Assembly (NCBI RefSeq): GCF_014199295.1
Contig: NZ_JACIJH010000002.1
Span: 391,001-455,000 of the forward strand
DNA from: Sphingopyxis panaciterrulae
Lineage (GTDB): Bacteria; Pseudomonadota; Alphaproteobacteria; Sphingomonadales; Sphingomonadaceae
Direction: 5' to 3'
Length of the DNA: 64,000 nt
Shown here: positions 22,620 to 31,445 of the stretch, one piece after another
Numbering within the stretch: the first letter of the stretch is position 1
Layout of the letters: each line of letters opens with the position of its first letter
Notes under the pieces: generated by a model
Told to the model about the DNA's origin: nothing
The model's database searches: none
What the model saw: only the letters and a program-made list of their open reading frames with translations
Position numbers and translations under genes: made by a program

Positions 22620-24503
22620 ATGGCCGGACGCTTTTCGACTGGGGGGTCGATGCCGCCGGGCGGCATATGGAAGCGAACGGCCGTCATCGCAGCATGCGTT
22701 TCGTTCGCCGTGATGCCGCCGACCGCGGCGCCGGCGGCGGCCCCCAACCCGACCCCCCCTCCTGCGGTACAGGCCAAGACGTCGCACCCCAATATCGTGA
22801 TCCTCGTCGCCGACGACTGGGGGTTCAGCGACGTCGGCTCCTTCGGCGCTGGCTATGCGACGCCGAACATCGATGCTCTCGCGCATGCCGGGGTGCGCTT
22901 TTCCAACTTTCACGTCTCGGGGTCCTGCTCGCCGACCCGGGCGATGCTGCAGACGGGGGTGATGAACCACCGCAACGGTCTCGGCAACATGCCCGAGACG
23001 ATCCCGCCCGAGCATGTCGGCAAGCCGGGCTATGACACGGTGCTCAACCACCGCGTCGTCACCATCGGCGACATCCTGCGCGCCGCGGGCTATCGCACCT
23101 ATCTGACCGGAAAATGGCATCTCGGCAGCGACGCGACCCGGCTGCCCGTCGCGCGCGGCTACGACCGCGCCTTCAGTCTCGCCGACGCGGGCGCCGACAA
23201 TTTCGACCAGCGGCCGATCGAGGGCATGTACGATACGGCGCGCTGGACCGAGGATGGCAAGCCCGCGACGCTACCCAGGGATTATTATTCGTCGCGCTTC
23301 GTGGTCGACAAGATGATCGACTATATCGACGGCGGCGCGGCAAGCGGCAAACCCTTCCTTGCCTCGATCAATTTCCTCGCCAACCATATTCCGGTGCAGG
23401 CGCCCGACAGCGATATCGCGCGCTATGCCGCGATGTATCACGACGGCTGGACCGCGCTGCGCGAAGCGCGGACGAAGCGCGCCGCGGCGCTCGGCATCAT
23501 GCCGGAAAACGCGCCGATGGTGATGATGGCGACGACCCCTGACTGGTCGAAACTGAGCGCCGACGAACGCAAGGCCGCGGCGCGGGTGATGCAGGCCTAT
23601 GCCGGCATGGCGACGGCGATGGACCGCGAGATCGGCCGGCTGGTCGCGCATCTGAAGGCGACCGGCCAGTACGACAATACCGTCTTCGTCTTTCTCTCAG
23701 ACAATGGGCCGGAGCCGACCGATCCCTATAACCGGCTGCGCAACCGCATCTTCCTGAATATCGAATATGATACCTCGTTCGACAATATCGGACGGCGCAA
23801 CAGCCTGAGCGCGATCGGCCCCGGCTGGGCGAGCGCCGCGGCGTCCCCGCTGTCGGGCTACAAGTTCAGCGCCGCCGAGGGCGGGCTGCGCGTGCCGCTG
23901 ATCGTCGCCTGGCCGGGCAATGCGAAGATACGCGCCAGCGTCATCAGCAACGGTTTCGCGCATGTCACCGATATCGTGCCGACGCTCGCCGATCTTGCCG
24001 GCGTGCCGCTGCCCGGTGGGACGTGGGACGGCAAGGCGGTCGAGCCGGTCACGGGCCGCAGTCTCGTCCCGATGCTGGAGGGGGTGGAAGGCAGCGTCCA
24101 CGGTGACGCGCCGCTCGGCTATGAACTGGCGGGCAATGCCGCGCTGTTCCGGGGGCGTTACAAGCTGGTCCGCAACCTGCCGCCGATCGGCGACGGCGGC
24201 TGGCGGCTCTACGACATCGGCGCCGACCCCGGCGAAACGCGCGACCTGTCGGCGGCCATGCCCGACCGCTTCGCCGCGATGCAGGCCGACTACCGCGCCT
24301 TCGCGCAGGAGAATGGCGTGCTCGACATGCCGCCGGGCTATACCGCCGACGAGCAGATCAACCGCTATGCATGGGAGCATCAGGGCCGCAAGCGCGCGAT
24401 TCAGGCGGGCGCGGTGCTGGGCGGAATCCTGGCGGCGCTGATCGCGCTGCTCTGGGTCTGGCACCGCCGGCGCCGGGCGCGGAATAGCCTAGCGGGGGGT
24501 TAA
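22620..24503 (+). CDS. sulfatase 1 (arylsulfatase-like, membrane-anchored)
   Basis: A 627-residue formylglycine-dependent sulfatase. The Cys converted to formylglycine is residue 103 in CSPTRAML, and metal-binding Asp pair DD is at 65-66 (LVADDWGF); the KWHLG segment also fits. An N-terminal hydrophobic stretch (20-38) and a C-terminal membrane helix (about 598-616, ending in basic residues) suggest it is anchored with its catalytic domain in the periplasm. A GGAGGGGG Shine-Dalgarno directly precedes the start. It hydrolyses a sulfate ester, substrate unknown. Its end overlaps the convergent TetR gene by four bases. Confidence 0.92.
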   Translation: MAGRFSTGGSMPPGGIWKRTAVIAACVSFAVMPPTAAPAAAPNPTPPPAVQAKTSHPNIVILVADDWGFSDVGSFGAGYATPNIDALAHAGVRFSNFHVSGSCSPTRAMLQTGVMNHRNGLGNMPETIPPEHVGKPGYDTVLNHRVVTIGDILRAAGYRTYLTGKWHLGSDATRLPVARGYDRAFSLADAGADNFDQRPIEGMYDTARWTEDGKPATLPRDYYSSRFVVDKMIDYIDGGAASGKPFLASINFLANHIPVQAPDSDIARYAAMYHDGWTALREARTKRAAALGIMPENAPMVMMATTPDWSKLSADERKAAARVMQAYAGMATAMDREIGRLVAHLKATGQYDNTVFVFLSDNGPEPTDPYNRLRNRIFLNIEYDTSFDNIGRRNSLSAIGPGWASAAASPLSGYKFSAAEGGLRVPLIVAWPGNAKIRASVISNGFAHVTDIVPTLADLAGVPLPGGTWDGKAVEPVTGRSLVPMLEGVEGSVHGDAPLGYELAGNAALFRGRYKLVRNLPPIGDGGWRLYDIGADPGETRDLSAAMPDRFAAMQADYRAFAQENGVLDMPPGYTADEQINRYAWEHQGRKRAIQAGAVLGGILAALIALLWVWHRRRRARNSLAGG

Positions 24504-25114
24504 CGCTCCGGCATCGCGGCGACCAGCGCCGCGACCATGTGGGTCAGCACCGATCCCGCATCCTCGACCGTCAACGCCTGGTCGCGGCGCAGCGCGCGCC
24601 AGGTCTGGAAGGACAGCATCGCGATCAGCGCCTCGGCGCGGGTGCGGTCGGCGCGCACCGGATCGGGGAGCAGCCGCAGCACCAGTTCGCGCTCTAGGCG
24701 CACCACGCGCGTATATTCGGCCATGAGGAAGGGCGATTGGTATCGTTTGATGTTCGCGGCGAGGCGGAAGGGCAGCATCGCCTCGAACACGCGGACGCGC
24801 CGCTGGGTCAGGTCGCGCAGGTTCGCGCGCCAGTCGGCGCCCGCATAGGGCGCGGTGACGATCGGCATCACCCGTTCTGCGATCGTCGCCGAAATCTCGC
24901 TGTAGAGCGAATCCATGTCGTCGAAATGGCGAAAGACGGTGCGCAGCCCGACGCCCGCTTCCTCGGCGACGCGCGCCGCGCTCGGCATCGGGTCGCCGCC
25001 CTCGATCAGTTCGAGCATCGCGGCGACGATGCGCCGCCGGCTCGACCGGCTGCGCTCGCGGCGGCCGTCGACCCGCTTCGCTGTCTTCGCCACGGATTTG
25101 GTGCTCGTCGTCAT
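24500..25114 (-). CDS. TetR/AcrR family regulator
   Basis: A 204-residue regulator with an N-terminal HTH (about residues 25-75; AARVAEEAGVGLRTVFRHFDD) and a helical ligand domain. A basic tract (RRERSRSSRRR) precedes the HTH. It lies between two sulfatase genes and is divergent from the second sulfatase unit, with a MITE-like element in the gap. It probably controls one or both sulfatases through the palindromes at 22568-22598 and 25456-25474. That link is inferred. Confidence 0.85.
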   Translation of the reverse strand: MTTSTKSVAKTAKRVDGRRERSRSSRRRIVAAMLELIEGGDPMPSAARVAEEAGVGLRTVFRHFDDMDSLYSEISATIAERVMPIVTAPYAGADWRANLRDLTQRRVRVFEAMLPFRLAANIKRYQSPFLMAEYTRVVRLERELVLRLLPDPVRADRTRAEALIAMLSFQTWRALRRDQALTVEDAGSVLTHMVAALVAAMPER

Positions 25115-25134
25115 CGCCGCCCCTGCTGACCCCG

Positions 25135-25398
25135 GGGTCAGGACCCCTTAATTCCACGTTCGAGGCGTCGAAATGGCGAAGATATCGGGCTTGAGCGGGT
25201 GCAGCGGGTAGCATCGCTACCCGCAAGGCCGCACGGGTCCGAGATCGAAGCCATTTCGGCGTCCCTGCGGGATTTGACCGATTTTGCCCATAGCTTCGTC
25301 GAAAAGCCTTGAAATATGCTCATATTCCTACGCCTTTTCTCCTCGCCCTGTGCAAAATCGCTTCAAACCTCGAGCGCGGAATTAAGGGCCCCTGACCC
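25135..25398. mobile_element. MITE-like element with about 33-base terminal inverted repeats
   Basis: A 264-base non-coding element. The left end (GGGTCAGGACCCCTTAATTC from 25135) and the inverse of the right end (GGGTCAGGGGCCCTTAATTC, ending at 25398) match at about 30 of 34 positions. A perfect 9-base hairpin with a 3-base loop sits inside (25204-25224). No transposase is encoded. The ends resemble those of non-autonomous elements mobilised by a transposase elsewhere; the family is not determined and no target duplication is clear. It fills the divergent gap between the TetR gene and the DUF1330-like/sulfatase unit. Confidence 0.65.
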
Positions 25399-25455
25399 TA
25401 GTTGACGCGTCGGGTCAAGCCCGATGCCGAAGTGGCTTGCGCCTTCCTTAATATA

Positions 25456-25474
25456 ATGACACATATAGTGCCAT
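25456..25474 (+). promoter_or_regulatory. imperfect palindrome upstream of the DUF1330-like/sulfatase 2 unit
   Basis: ATGACAC, ATATA, GTGCCAT with one mismatch between arms, 31 bases before the start at 25506. It shares CATATAGT and GCCA with the operator at 22568-22598. Confidence 0.45.
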
Positions 25475-25505
25475 AAGTTTTCGAGGTCGGATAATCGGTG
25501 GGGCG

Positions 25506-26150
25506 ATGGACGATCGAGGTCTTTGGATCATGGCGATATGGAGCGCCGCGCTGCTGCTGTGGCTCGGCTTCCGGCTGTTCTACGACGGGCTGCGGCGGCC
25601 GCTGCGGCCGCATGAGATCGAGACCTTCCTCGCGGGACTCGGCGCGCGGATGGATGCGACCGGCAACGACGCCGCGCGCCTGCGCGCCTTTCTGGAGGCC
25701 GACGACGGGCGCGAATTCGTCATGCTCAATCTCGTCAAGACGCGCCCCGGCATCGTCGCCGATCCCGACAGCGGCGAGGCGCTGGGCGGGGCCGCATGGC
25801 TGGGGCGCTATTCGCGGGTCTTCGTGCGCGGCCTGATGCGCCGCGGTGGGCATCCGCTGTTCGTCGGGCGCAAGGTCGGCGGCTATATCGACGCGTGGAA
25901 TATGCCCGCCGACCCCGGCTGGACGCTGTTCGGGACGATGCGATACCGCAGCCGTCGCGACCTGATCCATATGGCGGGTGATCCCGCCTTTCGCGCCGTG
26001 CATCCGGCGAAGCTGCTCGGGACCGAGGCGACCTTCAGCTTTCCGGCGCAACGCATCCTTGGCTTTCACGCCGGGCCGCGCACGACCGTCGGACTGGCGC
26101 TCGCGCTATGCGCCGCGCTCGGCCACATCGCGATATTGACGTGGGGATAG
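25506..26150 (+). CDS. membrane-anchored protein with a DUF1330-like ferredoxin-fold domain
   Basis: A 214-residue protein with an N-terminal membrane helix (6-25) and a C-terminal one (about 194-212). The middle (45-185) has features of the dimeric alpha/beta-barrel DUF1330/EthD-like group: FVMLNLVK, a tyrosine-rich segment, and RYRSRRDLIHMAGDPAF followed by a HPAKLLGTEAT segment. No catalytic residue is evident. It precedes sulfatase 2 by 19 bases and is probably co-transcribed with it. Its function is unknown. Confidence 0.6.
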   Translation: MDDRGLWIMAIWSAALLLWLGFRLFYDGLRRPLRPHEIETFLAGLGARMDATGNDAARLRAFLEADDGREFVMLNLVKTRPGIVADPDSGEALGGAAWLGRYSRVFVRGLMRRGGHPLFVGRKVGGYIDAWNMPADPGWTLFGTMRYRSRRDLIHMAGDPAFRAVHPAKLLGTEATFSFPAQRILGFHAGPRTTVGLALALCAALGHIAILTWG

Positions 26151-26169
26151 GAAAGGGAGAGCGGCGGCA

Positions 26170-27804
26170 ATGAAGAAAAGATGGATCGCGCTCGGCCTCG
26201 TCGCGCTGGCCGCGGTGGGGGGCTATCAGGCGTTTGAGGCGAACAAATATCGCCTGCCGGGCATCGTCCAGGACTGGCGCGATCCGGTGCAGCCCAATCG
26301 CGCCGTGGCGTGGCAGCAGGGGCCGGCGACGCCGCCCGCGGCCAAGCGGCCACCGAACATCATCCTGATCGTCGCCGACGACATGGGCTGGAACGACATC
26401 AGCCTGAACGGCGGCGGGGTCGCGGGCGGAATCGTCAAGACGCCCAACATCGACGCGCTGGCGCGGCAGGGGGTGGATTTCACCACCGCCTATGCCGCCA
26501 ACGCCACCTGCTCGCCGTCGCGCGCGGCGATGCTGACCGGGCGCTATCCGACCCGCTTCGGCTTTGAATATACGGCGGTTCCGGTCGAATTCGCCGAGAA
26601 TCTGACCCATGGCAGCGGCATCGGCCCGCTGAAGCCGATCTTTCACAAGGAATTGATTACCGACGACATCCCCGACTATCCCGACATGGGCGTGCCGCCG
26701 GGCGAAGTGACGATTGCGGAGGCGGTGAAGGCGGCCGGCTATCACACCATCCACATCGGCAAATGGCATCTGGGTGAGGCGCCGCGGCTGCAACCGCAGG
26801 CTCAGGGTTTCGACGAAAGCCTCGCGGTGCTGGCGGGCGGCGCCAAATATCTGACCGACGACGATCCCGACGCGGTCAACGCCAAGCTGCCCTGGGATCC
26901 GATCGACCGCTTCATCTGGGCCAATCTGCGCCAGGCGGTGACCTTCAACGGCAGCAAGCGCTTTCATCCCAAGGGGCATATGACCGACTATTTCGCCGAT
27001 CAGGCGATCGAGGCGATCGAGGCCAACCGAAACCGGCCCTTCTTCATGTACCTCGCCTTCAACGCGCCGCACACGCCGCTGCAGGCTACGAAGGAAGAAT
27101 ATGCGAAGCTGCCGCAGATCAAGGACAAGAAGACGCGCGTTTATGGCGCGATGATCGCGCAGCTCGACCGCCGCATCGGCGACGTGATGGCCGAGCTGAA
27201 GCGCGCCGGGATCGACGACAATACGCTTGTCATCTTCACCAGCGACAATGGCGGAGCGTGGTACAATGGCATGCCCGATCTCAACGCGCCCTATCGGGGG
27301 TGGAAGGCGACTTTCTTCGAAGGCGGCATCCGCACCCCGCTGTTCATGCGCTGGCCCGGCCATATCGCGCCGGGATCGACGCGCGGCGACCTGACCGGCC
27401 ACATCGATCTTTTCGCGACGATCGCGGCGGCGGCCGGGGCGAAGCTGCCGACCGACCGGGTCATGGACAGCCAGAATATCCTCGCCGGGCCCGCGACGCG
27501 CGACGCGCTCTATTGGCGGTCGGGCGACTATCGCGCGGTGCGTGCCGGCGACTGGAAACTGCAGGTGACCAAGCGTCCCGAAAAGGTCCGCCTCTACAAT
27601 CTCGCGACCGACCCGACCGAACGGCACGATCTGTCGGTCGAGCAACCGCAGCGCGTCGCCCAACTCCGCGCGATGATCGAAGCGCAGAACAGGGACATGG
27701 CGAAACCGATCTGGCCTGGCCTGATCGAAGGCCCGATCCGTATCGACGTGCCGATGAATGCGCCGTGGCGCGATGGGCAGGATTATATTTACTGGACGAA
27801 TTAG
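26170..27804 (+). CDS. sulfatase 2 (arylsulfatase-like)
   Basis: A 544-residue formylglycine sulfatase. The modified Cys is residue 114 in CSPSRAAML, and the metal-site Asp pair is in LIVADDMGWNDI (69-71). HIGKWHLGE and TSDNGG further support catalytic competence. Residues 1-22 form an N-terminal signal or anchor. It follows the DUF1330-like gene with a GAAAGGGAGAG Shine-Dalgarno region shortly before that gap. Sulfatase 1, 1.7 kb upstream, is a distant homologue rather than a recent duplicate. Confidence 0.92.
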   Translation: MKKRWIALGLVALAAVGGYQAFEANKYRLPGIVQDWRDPVQPNRAVAWQQGPATPPAAKRPPNIILIVADDMGWNDISLNGGGVAGGIVKTPNIDALARQGVDFTTAYAANATCSPSRAAMLTGRYPTRFGFEYTAVPVEFAENLTHGSGIGPLKPIFHKELITDDIPDYPDMGVPPGEVTIAEAVKAAGYHTIHIGKWHLGEAPRLQPQAQGFDESLAVLAGGAKYLTDDDPDAVNAKLPWDPIDRFIWANLRQAVTFNGSKRFHPKGHMTDYFADQAIEAIEANRNRPFFMYLAFNAPHTPLQATKEEYAKLPQIKDKKTRVYGAMIAQLDRRIGDVMAELKRAGIDDNTLVIFTSDNGGAWYNGMPDLNAPYRGWKATFFEGGIRTPLFMRWPGHIAPGSTRGDLTGHIDLFATIAAAAGAKLPTDRVMDSQNILAGPATRDALYWRSGDYRAVRAGDWKLQVTKRPEKVRLYNLATDPTERHDLSVEQPQRVAQLRAMIEAQNRDMAKPIWPGLIEGPIRIDVPMNAPWRDGQDYIYWTN

Positions 27805-27824
27805 GGGGCGAGATCGGTTGAGAT

Positions 27825-27919
27825 CGTCATTGCGAGCGAAGCGAAGCAATCTCCAGCGCGCGTTCTTTCCGGACGATAGCTGGAGGTTGCTTCGTCGCCT
27901 ACGGCTCCTCGCAATGACG
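27825..27919. repeat. long palindromic repeat, family C
   Basis: CGTCATTGCGAG (27825-27836) pairs perfectly with CTCGCAATGACG (27908-27919). Inner arms (27838-27855 with 27880-27898) extend the hairpin to 95 bases. It lies in the gap between sulfatase 2 and the TetR-efflux operon. The remaining 27920-28037 is AT-richer and may hold the operon promoter. Confidence 0.85.
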
Positions 27920-28037
27920 GGGAGGGCGCCTACGGCCACCCTTTCCGCAACCCGCTGAATAGGAATTCATCACTCGTTGAATTATTCGCATTGCATCGTT
28001 ACGTGCGCCGGGCGTTATTGTTCTTGGCAGCAAGGGA

Positions 28038-28679
28038 ATGCGGCGGATGGCGCATCCATCTTCCCGACGCGGGCGGCGGCCCGCCGATCATGGCGACACG
28101 GAGCGCAGCATCCGGCTCGCGGCGCTGACGCGCTTTGCCGACCAGGGGTTCGATGCGACCGGTCTGCGCGATATCGCCGCCGACGCCGGGGTCGACGTCG
28201 CGCTGATCTCCTATAAATTCGGGTCGAAGCTGGGCCTGTGGAAGGCGGTGGTCGAGCGGGTCGGGGTGGTGAAGATGGAGCAGCTTCGCGCGGCCCTGTC
28301 CGCCCGACCCGATCGCGAGGACCGGCCGCTGGTCGCCTCGATGGAGGCGCTCGTCGACATCTACCTTGCCAACGACACGGTGCCGCGTTTCCTGCTGCGC
28401 GACGCGAGCCACGATCCCGAGCGCGCGGGCTGGGTGTTCGACCATGTGTCGCGGCCGCTGCTCGACCATTTCTTGCCGCTGATCCGCCGCGCACAAGCCG
28501 CGGGGCGGGTGTCGGCGCCGATTCCGGAGATGTTCTTCCTCAGCTTCGCCTATGGCGTCGCGGTCAATGTCGTGCGGCGCGCGCTGCTCACCGGCTTCGC
28601 GCCGGCGCTCGCCGACGACGGGGAATTCCGCGCCGCCCTTTATGCGACGCTCGTCGCGCCGCAGCTCCGCCATGGCTGA
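28038..28679 (+). CDS. TetR family regulator of the efflux operon
   Basis: A 213-residue regulator. Residues about 22-70 are a TetR HTH (SIRLAALTRFADQGFDATGLRDIAADAGV, then LISYKFGSK), followed by a helical domain of the CecR/YbiH type. It overlaps the MFS gene by eight bases and therefore heads the efflux operon, which it probably represses until a drug binds. An alternative ATG three codons in (28047) is possible. Confidence 0.88.
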   Translation: MRRMAHPSSRRGRRPADHGDTERSIRLAALTRFADQGFDATGLRDIAADAGVDVALISYKFGSKLGLWKAVVERVGVVKMEQLRAALSARPDREDRPLVASMEALVDIYLANDTVPRFLLRDASHDPERAGWVFDHVSRPLLDHFLPLIRRAQAAGRVSAPIPEMFFLSFAYGVAVNVVRRALLTGFAPALADDGEFRAALYATLVAPQLRHG

Positions 28680-30345
28680 TCCGGCCGCCCCCGCAACCGG
28701 CTATGTCTTCAAGCCGCACGAGCGTCCCTTCATGCCGGGTTCGCCGGCGTCGCCCGACCATCCGGTGCGGCGCAAGATCTTCTATTTCCTGATCGGCCTC
28801 TATCTCGCCATCGTCGGCGGGTTCCAGAACGGCCTGCTGGTCGCCAATTTGACCGCGATGCAGGGGCATCTCGATCTGACGCCGGTCGATGCCGGCTGGG
28901 TCACCGTCGCCTATAACATGACCAACGCGTGCATGAGCATCCTGCTCTACAAGTCGCGCCAGCAATTCGGGATCCAGCGCTTCGTGCGCGCGGTGATGCT
29001 GGCGCTGCTGCTCGCCAATTTCCTGCAATTGTTCGACGCGGGCTATCGGATGGAGCTCGTCGCGCGTGGCGTGTCGGGCATCGCGGCGAGCGGGCTGTCG
29101 ACGCTCGCCGCCTTCTATCTGATGCAGGGGCTGCCGCAGGACAAGCGCATTGCGGGCTTCCTGCTCGCGATCGGGCTGACCCAGGTTGCGGTGCCGCTCG
29201 CGCGCGCGATCTCGCCGCTGCTGCTCGCCGACGGCGACATCGCCAATCTGTTCATCCTGCAATTCGCGCTGTCGCTCGTCGCGGTGGGACTGGTCAACAT
29301 CCTCCACCTGCCGCCGGGCGACACGATCCGTTCGTTCGAGAAGCTCGACCTGGTGACCTTTCCGATGCTCGCCGTCGGGGTCGGGCTGCTCTGCGCCTTC
29401 CTGGTGCAGGGGCGTATCCAATGGTGGTCGACGCCATGGCTGGGCGGCGCGCTCGCGGCGTCGGTGGTGCTGATCGGCGCGGCCTTCCTGATCGAGCATT
29501 ACCGCGCCAATCCGATGCTCCAGACGCGCTGGATGGGCAGCCGCGACCTCGTCAAATTCGCGCTGACCGGCGCATTGGTGCGCGTGCTGACGTCGGAGCA
29601 GAATTTCGGTGCGACGGGGCTTCTCGCGGCGACCGGTCTCGTCAACGACCAGCTCGTGACCTATTATGCCGTGCTGACGGCGGCGACGCTCGCCGGCGCG
29701 CTGCTCGCCATCGTCCGTCTCGATCCCACCGACCTCAGGCGCCCGACGCTGGTGTCCCTCGGCATAATCGCGGTCGGCGCCTTTCTCGATACCCATTCGG
29801 GGCTGCGCACCGGACCGATGAACCTCTATGTCTCGCAGGCCATGATCGCCTTTGCCGCGGTCTATTTCATGGGCCCGATGCTGATGGAGGGGCTGCTGCG
29901 CGCGCTGTCGAAGGGGCCGTCCTATCTGGTCAGCTTCGTTGGGGTGTTCAGCCTGTCGCAGACGCTCGGCGGCCTTGCCGGTGTCGCGGCGCTCTCCGCC
30001 TTTCATACTTTGCGCGCCAAGGCGCATCTGATGACGCTGGGCGGCAGCATCTCGGCCGCCGACCCCGATGTCGCGCAGGGGCTGGGCCGGCTCGCCGCGG
30101 CGCAGGCCGGCACGATCCTCGATCCCGCGCTGCGCAGCGCCAGCGCCGGGGCGCAGGTGGTGCGCGAAGCGGCGCGCGAGGCGACGATCCTCGCCTATAA
30201 CGACGTGTTTTTTGTCATCGGCGCGCTCGCCGCGCTCGCCTTCGCGGCGATGCTGGCGCGCTGGATCTACGACCGGCGGCGCGGGCACAATCCGCTCGCT
30301 GCCGAACTCGAAGCGCTTCAGAAGATGAGGGCAGCCAATCCATGA
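28672..30345 (+). CDS. MFS drug:H+ antiporter, DHA2/EmrB type
   Basis: A 557-residue inner-membrane transporter with about fourteen hydrophobic segments, the size of EmrB/DHA2 pumps. The start (MADPAAPATGYVFKPHERPF) overlaps the TetR stop, and its stop overlaps the adaptor gene start by four bases (ATGA). With the HlyD adaptor and NodT channel it forms a complete tripartite exporter across both membranes. The substrate is unknown, probably lipophilic or aromatic toxic compounds. Confidence 0.9.
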   Translation: MADPAAPATGYVFKPHERPFMPGSPASPDHPVRRKIFYFLIGLYLAIVGGFQNGLLVANLTAMQGHLDLTPVDAGWVTVAYNMTNACMSILLYKSRQQFGIQRFVRAVMLALLLANFLQLFDAGYRMELVARGVSGIAASGLSTLAAFYLMQGLPQDKRIAGFLLAIGLTQVAVPLARAISPLLLADGDIANLFILQFALSLVAVGLVNILHLPPGDTIRSFEKLDLVTFPMLAVGVGLLCAFLVQGRIQWWSTPWLGGALAASVVLIGAAFLIEHYRANPMLQTRWMGSRDLVKFALTGALVRVLTSEQNFGATGLLAATGLVNDQLVTYYAVLTAATLAGALLAIVRLDPTDLRRPTLVSLGIIAVGAFLDTHSGLRTGPMNLYVSQAMIAFAAVYFMGPMLMEGLLRALSKGPSYLVSFVGVFSLSQTLGGLAGVAALSAFHTLRAKAHLMTLGGSISAADPDVAQGLGRLAAAQAGTILDPALRSASAGAQVVREAAREATILAYNDVFFVIGALAALAFAAMLARWIYDRRRGHNPLAAELEALQKMRAANP

Positions 30346-31445
30346 CCGACGAATCGAAGACCGAAGCCCCGGCCGATCCGCCCCCCGCTCAAACCGACGA
30401 GGGGTGGAAGCCGCCGCGCTCGCGACCGCGCATCCTCTTCTTCGGGGCGCTGATCCTGATCGGGGCGCTCGCGATCCTCTATGCCTGGGGCCTGCCGCCC
30501 TTCCGGCCCGACAGCCAGACTACCGACAATGCCTATGTCCGCGGCCAGACTACGATCATCGCGCCGCAGGTCGGCGGCTATGTGACCGAGGTGCCGGTGC
30601 AGGATTTCGCGACGGTGAAGAAGGGGCAGATCCTCGCCCGCATCGACGACCGCATCTATCGCCAGCGCGTCGCGCAGGGGCTGGCGAGTATCGCGGCGCA
30701 GGAAGCGACCCTCGACAACAGCGCGCAGAGCCTGCGCTCGGCCGAGGCGCAGGTGCAGTTGCAGGAGGCCGCGGTCACGAGCGCCAAAGCGCAGCTCGCC
30801 CGCGCGCAGGCCGACATGCGGCGCGTCGACGATCTGGTCGGCGAAGGATCGGTGTCGCTGCGCGAGCGCGACCAGACCCTCGCCGCGCTGCGCCAGGCCG
30901 AGGCGGCGGTCCGCCAGGCGGCGGCGCAGCGCGCGATCGCGGCGCAGCAGGTCCGCTCGGTCGGCGTCGGGCGCGGCGGGCTGGAGGCCGGGGTCGCCAA
31001 TGCGAAGGCGCAGCGCGGTCTTGCCGACATCGATCTGGAGAACACCGTCATCCGCGCGCCGCGCGACGGCCGGCTGAGCGAGGTGACGGTGCGCGTCGGG
31101 CAGCTCGTCAACCCGGGCACCCAGCTCATGTATCTGGTTCCCGAGCGCCATTGGGTCGTCGCCAATTTCAAGGAAGCGCAGACCGCGAACATCCGCATCG
31201 GCCAGCCGGCGACGCTGCGCGTCGACGCGCTCGGCGGTGCGAAGCTGACCGGCCATGTCGAAAGCGTCGCCCCGGCGGCCGGCAGCGAGTTCAGCGTCAT
31301 CAAACCCGACACCGGATCGGGCAATTTCGTCAAGGTGCCGCAGCGTATCGCGGTGCGCATCCGCATCGACCGCGACCAGACGCTCGCCGAGCGGCTGGGG
31401 CCGGGCATGTCGGTCGTCGCGACCGTGCATACCGGGACCGACTGA
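30342..31445 (+). CDS. HlyD/EmrA-type membrane fusion protein
   Basis: A 367-residue periplasmic adaptor. One membrane helix (about 28-48) is followed by the biotinyl-lipoyl halves (VRGQTTIIAPQVGGYVTEV and TVIRAPRDGRLSEV) flanking a long Ala/Gln-rich coiled coil (about 105-220). It bridges the EmrB-like pump and the outer-membrane channel. It overlaps both neighbours (ATGA upstream, TGATG downstream). Confidence 0.92.
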   Translation: MTDESKTEAPADPPPAQTDEGWKPPRSRPRILFFGALILIGALAILYAWGLPPFRPDSQTTDNAYVRGQTTIIAPQVGGYVTEVPVQDFATVKKGQILARIDDRIYRQRVAQGLASIAAQEATLDNSAQSLRSAEAQVQLQEAAVTSAKAQLARAQADMRRVDDLVGEGSVSLRERDQTLAALRQAEAAVRQAAAQRAIAAQQVRSVGVGRGGLEAGVANAKAQRGLADIDLENTVIRAPRDGRLSEVTVRVGQLVNPGTQLMYLVPERHWVVANFKEAQTANIRIGQPATLRVDALGGAKLTGHVESVAPAAGSEFSVIKPDTGSGNFVKVPQRIAVRIRIDRDQTLAERLGPGMSVVATVHTGTD

